From assembly GCA_017995875.1 (NCBI GenBank), contig JAGOIB010000013.1:1-8075 (forward strand): a stretch of DNA of 8,075 nt, in the 5' to 3' direction. The stretch comes from Saprospiraceae bacterium. GTDB taxonomy: Bacteria; Bacteroidota; Bacteroidia; Chitinophagales; Saprospiraceae. The translations under genes were made by a program, and so were the position numbers. Below, piece by piece: positions 1 to 4,643 of the stretch. A model generated the notes under the pieces. It was not told the origin of the DNA. It saw only the letters and a program-made list of their open reading frames with translations, and ran no database searches. How positions within the stretch are numbered: the first letter of the stretch is position 1; each line of letters opens with the position of its first letter.

Positions 1-58
1 GCATGTTAACAAAGTTATACTTCCGGTGGTTTCTGCCAATCCCTACGCCTGAATCTTG

Positions 59-66
59 TATTTTTG
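59..66 (+). promoter_or_regulatory. Bacteroidota -7 promoter box (TAnnTTTG)
   Basis: The sequence TATTTTTG matches the Bacteroidota primary sigma factor -7 consensus TAnnTTTG at every fixed position. No good -33 TTG partner is visible; the nearest candidate is a weak TTTCTG at 30-35 with a long spacer. In this phylum transcription starts a few bases after the box, which places the start at or very near the ATG at 71. The transcript may therefore be leaderless or have only a few 5' bases. It is the only full match to the box that I noticed in front of a gene here, and it would drive the whole unknown-era-der-rfbC-rfbD cluster. Confidence 0.6.
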
Positions 67-70
67 CACC

Positions 71-649
71 ATGCACGATATAGAACCCTATTTCCAATGG
101 CGGGATGCATACATAGCCTCAGAGGACCAGCGGTCACCTCTGTACGGGCGGGACTATGACGAATTCTATTATACCAATGCTATTTACAACTATTATATCC
201 ATCCCCAATGGGATGAGATAGGTAGTCCGACCTTGTACATCAAGATTCTATATGCGGATTATGATCTCCACTATGCGATCATCGAATTGATCGGAGAATG
301 GAATGACTGCATTACCAACGACATCATGACCCTGCGCAGGGAAATTACAGACCTGATGCAAAATGAAGGGATCCATAAGTTTTTGCTGGTCTGTGAAAAT
401 GTCCTAAACTACCATGCAGCAGATGACAATGCCTACTATGAGGAATGGCATGACGAAGTTTCCGGAAACGAGGGTTGGATCGCTATCATCAACCCACTAC
501 ACCATGTATCAGAAGAAATGTTTGGGTTTGGCCTCAATCAATATGTCCATCTCCTGACAGATTCACCCTGGCGCGGTCGCAAACCAAGAGCTTTGCTCAA
601 GTGGGCCGAACAACAAATCTTTTCTCAAAATCTATTACGCGTTGGCTGA
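71..649 (+). CDS. Conserved tyrosine-rich protein of unknown function upstream of era
   Basis: This gene encodes 192 residues with no recognised enzymatic motif. I chose the ATG at 71 (MHDIEPY...) over the in-frame TTG at 56 because the TTG lies upstream of, and overlaps, the -7 promoter box and would be outside the transcript. The protein is acidic and rich in aromatic residues: about 17 Tyr and 7 Trp, with clusters such as EFYYTNAIYNYYIHPQW near residues 32-48 and ELIGEWND near 73-80. It has no signal peptide and no membrane segment, so it is probably cytoplasmic. It resembles hypothetical proteins that I recall from other Bacteroidota, but this is memory and was not searched. The 3' end overlaps era by 8 bp (stop TGA 647-649, era TTG at 642), which suggests translational coupling and possibly a role near ribosome assembly. 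The function is unknown. Confidence 0.85.
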   Translation: MHDIEPYFQWRDAYIASEDQRSPLYGRDYDEFYYTNAIYNYYIHPQWDEIGSPTLYIKILYADYDLHYAIIELIGEWNDCITNDIMTLRREITDLMQNEGIHKFLLVCENVLNYHAADDNAYYEEWHDEVSGNEGWIAIINPLHHVSEEMFGFGLNQYVHLLTDSPWRGRKPRALLKWAEQQIFSQNLLRVG

Positions 650-1550
650 TCCACTCATACACAGATCCGGGTTTGTCAATATCCTCGGGCGGCCCAATAT
701 GGGTAAGTCTACACTACTCAATGCACTGGTAGGTGAAAAGATGTCTATCATCACTTCCAAGCCACAGACTACGCGTCATCGCATTATCGGGATAGTCAGT
801 AGCGATGATTTTCAGATTGTATTTTCGGATACCCCCGGCTTCATTGATGAGCCTGCTTATCGAATGCACCAGATGATGAATGCGTTCATCAGCCTTTCTT
901 TTGATGACGCAGATATCATCTTGTTTGTCACCGATCCTTATGAGCCTTTAAGCGAACAACACAACTTACTTCAACGTATTGCATCGCATACTGCACCTGT
1001 CTTAGCTATCATCAATAAGAAAGACATGGTGAGCCCTGAGGAGTTAGCTGCCCGTGTAGAAGAGCTTGCTGTTTTACTTCCTACAACAAAGATTCATACT
1101 GTCTCAGCACTAAAGGGAACAGGGGTACCTGAGTTGATGGCGGATATCATTTCATTGCTTCCGGAAGGACCGGAATTCTACCCAAAAGATCAACTGACCG
1201 ATCGACCCGAACGATTTTTTGTCAGCGAAATCATTCGCGGTAAAATCCTGGAACTGTATCGGGACGAAATTCCCTATACATGCGAAATCACCATCGAATC
1301 TTTCACAGAAGGTGATAGCAATGCAGGTCCCATCACCCGGATATCGGCAACAGTATACACACTTGATGAACGAAAAAAATCAATCCTGCTGGGCAAAGGC
1401 GGATCTGCCATCAAAGAACTGGGTACGGTTGCAAGAGGTGAAATCGAAGCATTCCTCGGCACGCGTGTATTTTTAGAATTGAACATCAAGGTGCGGGATA
1501 ACTGGCGTGATGATGAAAAAGCACTTAAATCTTTCGGATACCAAAATTAA
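642..1550 (+). CDS. era: GTPase Era, 16S rRNA-binding ribosome assembly factor
   Basis: Era binds the 3' end of 16S rRNA through a KH domain and uses GTP hydrolysis as a checkpoint in 30S subunit maturation; it is usually essential. The 302 residues show the full G-domain: G1 GRPNMGKST at 16-24, TTR near 43-45, G3 DTPG at 63-66, G4 NKKD at 125-128 and G5 SAL at 155-157. The C-terminal KH domain has GKGG at 251-254 and ends in NWRDDEKALKSFGYQ, as in other Bacteroidota Era proteins. Length is normal for the family. The TTG at 642 is the only usual start that keeps the P-loop: the next in-frame ATG is inside G1 (residue 20). The start overlaps the previous gene by 8 bp and has no Shine-Dalgarno sequence, so coupling to upstream translation is likely. 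The G1 box carries Met where Val is usual (NVGKS), a mild change unlikely to abolish binding. Confidence 0.97.
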   Translation: MADPLIHRSGFVNILGRPNMGKSTLLNALVGEKMSIITSKPQTTRHRIIGIVSSDDFQIVFSDTPGFIDEPAYRMHQMMNAFISLSFDDADIILFVTDPYEPLSEQHNLLQRIASHTAPVLAIINKKDMVSPEELAARVEELAVLLPTTKIHTVSALKGTGVPELMADIISLLPEGPEFYPKDQLTDRPERFFVSEIIRGKILELYRDEIPYTCEITIESFTEGDSNAGPITRISATVYTLDERKKSILLGKGGSAIKELGTVARGEIEAFLGTRVFLELNIKVRDNWRDDEKALKSFGYQN

Positions 1551-1552
1551 TT

Positions 1553-2854
1553 ATGTCCAATATCGTAGCGATTGTAGGGAGGCCTAACGTAGGAAAGTCC
1601 ACCTTGTTTAACAGAATGGTCGGTCAACGACAGGCCATCACAGATAATATCAGTGGCGTGACACGTGACCGCCAATATGGTACAGGTTTCTGGAATGGAA
1701 AAACGTTTTCCATCATTGACACAGGGGGTTTCGTTCAACACTCCGATGATATATTTGAAGCTGCCATTCGTGAGCAGGTTGATATTGCTATTGAAGAAGC
1801 ATCTGTTATTATTTTTATGACCGATGTCATGACAGGCATCACCGATCTCGATTCAGAAATTGCTGAAAAACTGAGAAAGGGAAACAAGAAGGTTATTCTC
1901 GCCGTCAATAAAGTTGACAATCACGAACGCCAATTGGCCGCTAATGAATTCTGGGCACTCGGTTTCGAGAATACACATTTTCTTTCTTCGATTTCAGGGA
2001 GTGGTACCGGTGAAGTGCTTGATGAAGTTGCCGCTGTCTTAAGCGCGGAAGATGAACCATCACTAGATATTCCTAAGATAGCCGTAATCGGTCGTCCTAA
2101 TGTTGGTAAATCTTCTTTTATCAATGCACTGATGGGAGAGACACGCCATATCGTAACAGATGTTGCCGGCACTACACGGGACTCTATCCATACACGTTAC
2201 AATAAGTTCGGAAAGGACTTCCTTATCATTGATACTGCCGGTATGCGTAAGAAACGGATGGTAGAAGAAAATCTCGAATTCTATAGCGTGATCCGCACCG
2301 TCAAAGCCATCGAAGATTCTGATGTCTGTGTATTGATGCTTGATGCTACCACGGGCCTTGAAAGTCAGGATTTAAGTATCCTTCAGCTTGTATTGCGACG
2401 CAGCAAGGGAATTGTCGTCGTTGTCAATAAGTGGGACCTGATGGAAAAGGAAACCAATACAGCGAGGGACTTCGAACAAAACATACGTCAGAAAATGGCT
2501 CCGTTTACAGATGTGCCGATTCTCTTTATATCTGTTTTTGAAAAGCAACGTATTTTCAAAGCCATAGAAACTGCACTGCAGGTTGCAGAAAACCGTGCAC
2601 GAAAAATACCTACCTCGGAATTAAACGAACTACTTGAAAAGGCTATTGCAAAACAGCCACACCCAAGTTTCCGTGGACACCCCATCAAGATAAAATATGG
2701 AACTCAGCTACCACTCGCCTATCCAGCGTTTGCATTGTTCTGTAATTATCCTGAAGAGGTAAAAACCAATTACCGGAACTTCCTGGAAAATCAGATCCGG
2801 GAGGCTTTCGAATTTACAGGATCACCGATCCGCATTTATTTCCGTCAGAAATAA
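1553..2854 (+). CDS. der: GTPase Der (EngA), double-domain 50S assembly factor
   Basis: Der is a tandem GTPase that acts in late 50S ribosomal subunit assembly and is generally essential. The 433 residues have the diagnostic layout of two G-domains followed by a KH-like domain. G-domain 1 has GRPNVGKST at 9-17, TRD at 37-39, DTGG at 56-59 and NKVD at 119-122. G-domain 2 has GRPNVGKSS at 180-188, TTRD at 207-210, DTAG at 227-230 and NKWD at 292-295. The KH-like part runs from about 355 to the end. An acidic linker (SAEDEPSLDIP, about 164-174) joins the G-domains. The ATG lies only 2 bp after the era stop, so the two ribosome-assembly GTPases are very likely co-transcribed. All motifs are intact and the length is typical. 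Confidence 0.98.
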   Translation: MSNIVAIVGRPNVGKSTLFNRMVGQRQAITDNISGVTRDRQYGTGFWNGKTFSIIDTGGFVQHSDDIFEAAIREQVDIAIEEASVIIFMTDVMTGITDLDSEIAEKLRKGNKKVILAVNKVDNHERQLAANEFWALGFENTHFLSSISGSGTGEVLDEVAAVLSAEDEPSLDIPKIAVIGRPNVGKSSFINALMGETRHIVTDVAGTTRDSIHTRYNKFGKDFLIIDTAGMRKKRMVEENLEFYSVIRTVKAIEDSDVCVLMLDATTGLESQDLSILQLVLRRSKGIVVVVNKWDLMEKETNTARDFEQNIRQKMAPFTDVPILFISVFEKQRIFKAIETALQVAENRARKIPTSELNELLEKAIAKQPHPSFRGHPIKIKYGTQLPLAYPAFALFCNYPEEVKTNYRNFLENQIREAFEFTGSPIRIYFRQK

Positions 2855-2873
2855 CAAGGAACATCATACTGGT

Positions 2874-3413
2874 ATGATCATCACAAAAACTGAAATCGAA
2901 GGATTATGGATCATTGATCCGGGTGTATTCGTGGATGACAGAGGTTATTTTTTCGAAACATTTAACCATCATCGTTATCAATTGCCTGACGCTATGCCTT
3001 TTGTCCAGGACAATGAAGCTAAATCCAATAAAGGCGTGCTCAGAGGATTACACTTTCAGAAAGGCGAACATGCGCAAGGCAAATTAGTGCGTGTTGTAAC
3101 TGGTGCAGTATACGATGTCGCTGTCGATATCCGACCACGGTCAGAAACGTACGGGATGAGTTTTGGCATAGTCCTCTCGGGTGAAAACAAAAAACAACTT
3201 TGGGTTCCTAGAGGATTCGCACACGGCTATCTCGTACTCGAAGACAATACGATCTTCAGTTATAAGTGTGACAACTACTATAATAAAGCAGCAGAAGGTG
3301 GGATCCGGTATGATGATTCCGATCTGTCGATTTCCTGGCCCACTGTGGACGTGCCATTCCTGATTTCAGACAAAGATCTTATCCTTGGTTCTTTAGTTGA
3401 ACTTGACACATGA
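2874..3413 (+). CDS. rfbC: dTDP-4-dehydrorhamnose 3,5-epimerase (RmlC/RfbC)
   Basis: This enzyme converts dTDP-4-dehydro-6-deoxy-D-glucose to dTDP-4-dehydro-L-rhamnose, the third step of dTDP-L-rhamnose synthesis for surface polysaccharides. The 179 residues form the usual single cupin domain. Visible family motifs are DDRGYFFETFN at 21-31, GVLRGLHFQ at 54-62 with the catalytic His60, QGKLVRVVTGAVYDVAVDIR at 68-87 with Lys70, and VPRGFAHGY at 111-119 followed by Tyr130 in FSYKCDNYY. Length is normal. The gene starts 19 bp after der; AAGGA at 2856-2860 is too far from the ATG (13 bp) to be a convincing ribosome site. It overlaps the reductase gene rfbD by 4 bp, and together they supply the last two pathway steps. 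Confidence 0.97.
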   Translation: MIITKTEIEGLWIIDPGVFVDDRGYFFETFNHHRYQLPDAMPFVQDNEAKSNKGVLRGLHFQKGEHAQGKLVRVVTGAVYDVAVDIRPRSETYGMSFGIVLSGENKKQLWVPRGFAHGYLVLEDNTIFSYKCDNYYNKAAEGGIRYDDSDLSISWPTVDVPFLISDKDLILGSLVELDT

Positions 3414-4297
3414 TTCCAATCATTGTTACCGGAGCATCAGGACAATTAGGGAAAGCGTGTATTGAATTGCTTTCCTTTAAGGATGATTTTAGTATTTATT
3501 CGTTCGATCGTCGTCAACTGGATATTGCTGACAAGGAAAAAGTCTTTGGTGTTTTATCCACGCTGCCTCATGTAAAATATTGGATTAATTGTGCTGCATA
3601 TACTAAGGTGGATGATGCTGAATCGCATGTTGATGAGGCCACGCTTTACAATGCAACCGCAGTGGGATATATTGCTGAAGCTTGCCATTCAAAAGGAGTC
3701 CACCTGTTTCACTTTTCATCAGATTATGTCTACCACAATGATCTGAGGAGACCTCTGAAAGAAGAAGATCCGACAACACCAAAAGGAGTGTATGCAAGGA
3801 CTAAACTTGAAGGCGAAAACATGATCATCCAGTCTGGTGTCAATCATTCCATTATCCGCACTTCATGGGTATATGGACCGGGTGGACATAATTTTGTCAA
3901 CACCATGCTCCGTCTTGGCAGAATTAAAGACCAATTACGCATTGTTGGAGATCAACTGGGGGCACCAACATTTACATATGATATTGTCAGCGCGATTAAA
4001 GATCTCATCCATATTCGTGAGCAGCATGACAGCAATACCATCAATGGCACATTCAATTTCGCCAATGCAGGTGAAGTTACCTGGGCTGATTTTGCAAAGA
4101 CTATCTTCGATTACAGCGACATCGATTGCAAAGTTGATTCCATCACAACAGAAGAATATGGAGCACCCGCTCCCCGGCCATTGTATAGTGTGATGAATTG
4201 CGATAAAATTTCTTCTCTGTTATCCGGGCCTATCCCCCATTGGAAAGATGCGCTGAAAAGACACCTCCAAGTCGCTGGTTCAAGTCTCCAGACTTGA
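3410..4297 (+). CDS. rfbD: dTDP-4-dehydrorhamnose reductase (RmlD/RfbD)
   Basis: This enzyme reduces dTDP-4-dehydro-L-rhamnose to dTDP-L-rhamnose with NAD(P)H, the final step of the pathway. The 295 residues form an extended short-chain dehydrogenase: the nucleotide-binding motif TGASGQLG is at 7-14, INCAAYTKVDDAE at 59-71, the FSSDYVY block at 102-108, and the catalytic Tyr128-Lys132 in YARTK. WKDALKRHL near the C-terminus is the usual family end. The start codon shares ATGA with the rfbC stop, so translation is coupled. The last eight residues (VAGSSLQT) go beyond the conserved end; most of them and the stop codon are encoded by a palindromic repeat (4278-4299), which suggests that a repeat insertion remodelled the gene's 3' end. 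rfbA and rfbB are not in the window. Confidence 0.96.
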   Translation: MIPIIVTGASGQLGKACIELLSFKDDFSIYSFDRRQLDIADKEKVFGVLSTLPHVKYWINCAAYTKVDDAESHVDEATLYNATAVGYIAEACHSKGVHLFHFSSDYVYHNDLRRPLKEEDPTTPKGVYARTKLEGENMIIQSGVNHSIIRTSWVYGPGGHNFVNTMLRLGRIKDQLRIVGDQLGAPTFTYDIVSAIKDLIHIREQHDSNTINGTFNFANAGEVTWADFAKTIFDYSDIDCKVDSITTEEYGAPAPRPLYSVMNCDKISSLLSGPIPHWKDALKRHLQVAGSSLQT

Positions 4298-4299
4298 AC
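4278..4299. repeat. Palindromic repeat 1 (core GTCTCCAGAC), overlapping the rfbD stop
   Basis: This is an inverted repeat with 10-bp arms (4278-4287 and 4290-4299) around a central CC, so the RNA would form a hairpin with a loop of about four bases. It encodes the end of rfbD (SSLQT) and contributes its stop codon TGA. It shares the 10-bp core GTCTCCAGAC with a second palindrome 12 bp downstream, while the flanking arm bases differ yet stay paired. No T-tract follows, so it is not a typical intrinsic terminator. It may be a REP-like element or a 3' mRNA-stabilising hairpin. Confidence 0.8.
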
Positions 4300-4311
4300 A
4301 CAATATGATTT

Positions 4312-4325
4312 GCGTCTCCAGACGC
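4312..4325. repeat. Palindromic repeat 2 (core GTCTCCAGAC)
   Basis: This second inverted repeat has 6-bp arms GCGTCT and AGACGC around a central CC. It has the same core as the palindrome at 4278-4299, but its outer arm bases are GC/GC in place of CAA/TTG, with pairing kept. Two related hairpins 12 bp apart resemble the paired layout of REP/BIME-type elements. No T-tract follows. Whether copies occur elsewhere in the genome cannot be seen from this window. Confidence 0.7.
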
Positions 4326-4375
4326 TAGAGTAAAATCACCCGCTCTGTCTAACGGCATTTAAGATTCTTTATAGC

Positions 4376-4570
4376 CCTTTATGCCTCTTAAGCCTCTTTC
4401 GCCTTTTCAACCTTTTCTGCCTTTCTGCCTTTCTGCCTTTTCCGCTATGCGCAATAGGCCCTCTGCTCTATGCTCTATGCTAACAGCCGCTAATTTTCGC
4501 CAATTTCCGCTAATTACATTTCACCTCTTCAGCCTTTTCCACCCTTGCCCCTTGCTCCTTGCCCCTTGCT
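4376..4570. repeat. Pyrimidine-rich low-complexity spacer with several short tandem repeats
   Basis: The + strand is strongly C/T-rich and built from short degenerate repeats: TTCTGCCT three times in tandem at 4415-4438 (8-bp period), TGCTCTA twice plus a partial copy at 4464-4481 (7-bp period), alternating CGCTAATTT/CGCCAATTT-like units at about 4487-4515, and CCTTGC(C/T) four times at 4543-4570 (7-bp period). GCCTTTT-like words are scattered between them. It sits between the rfbD palindromes and the secreted-protein gene. I see no supported gene; the open frames crossing it are repeat-derived. The remaining spacer (4326-4375 and 4571-4643) holds nothing clear beyond a weak promoter candidate at 4612-4619. 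Confidence 0.85.
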
Positions 4571-4611
4571 TTTAGTCGCCCGTTTTACCCACCACCCAAC
4601 TTTAACGCTCT

Positions 4612-4619
4612 TAATTTCG
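4612..4619 (+). promoter_or_regulatory. Weak candidate -7 box for the secreted-protein gene
   Basis: TAATTTCG matches TAnnTTTG except for one base (C for T) and lies 25 bp before the ATG at 4644. There is no clear -33 TTG upstream. It is the best match I found in the spacer, and the gene needs its own promoter because about 350 bp and two hairpins separate it from rfbD. The call is tentative. Confidence 0.25.
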
Positions 4620-4643
4620 TTATTCCCTATATTTAACCTCAAT

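Larger units (their letters stand above)
59..4297 (+). other. Predicted operon: unknown gene, era, der, rfbC, rfbD
   Basis: Five genes on one strand are joined by junctions of -8, +2, +19 and -4 bp, with a clear promoter box only before the first. No internal terminator hairpin with a T-tract was seen. A single transcript is therefore likely. It would couple ribosome-assembly GTPases to the last two enzymes of dTDP-L-rhamnose synthesis. The 19-bp der-rfbC gap is the weakest link, although I saw no promoter box in it. Confidence 0.65.

Noticed and set aside
56..70. TTG 56 as start of the first gene
   Set aside because: It overlaps the -7 promoter box and would not be in the transcript. The ATG at 71 fits the promoter position.
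3837..4193. 118-residue + strand open frame inside rfbD
   Set aside because: It is an out-of-frame overlap of an intact, motif-complete reductase gene, with no independent start signal.
4278..4325. CRISPR array or rho-independent terminator at the paired palindromes
   Set aside because: Two short palindromes 12 bp apart with different arms are not a repeat-spacer array, and neither hairpin has a following T-tract.
4381..4575. 64-residue + strand open frame in the spacer
   Set aside because: Its Pro/Leu/Phe/Cys-rich translation is simply the CCT/CTT tandem repeats read out. It has no promoter and no family resemblance.
4545..4643. Upstream extension of the secreted protein to TTG 4545
   Set aside because: The extra 33 residues are repeat-derived and would bury the signal peptide. 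The ATG at 4644 gives a normal Sec signal.
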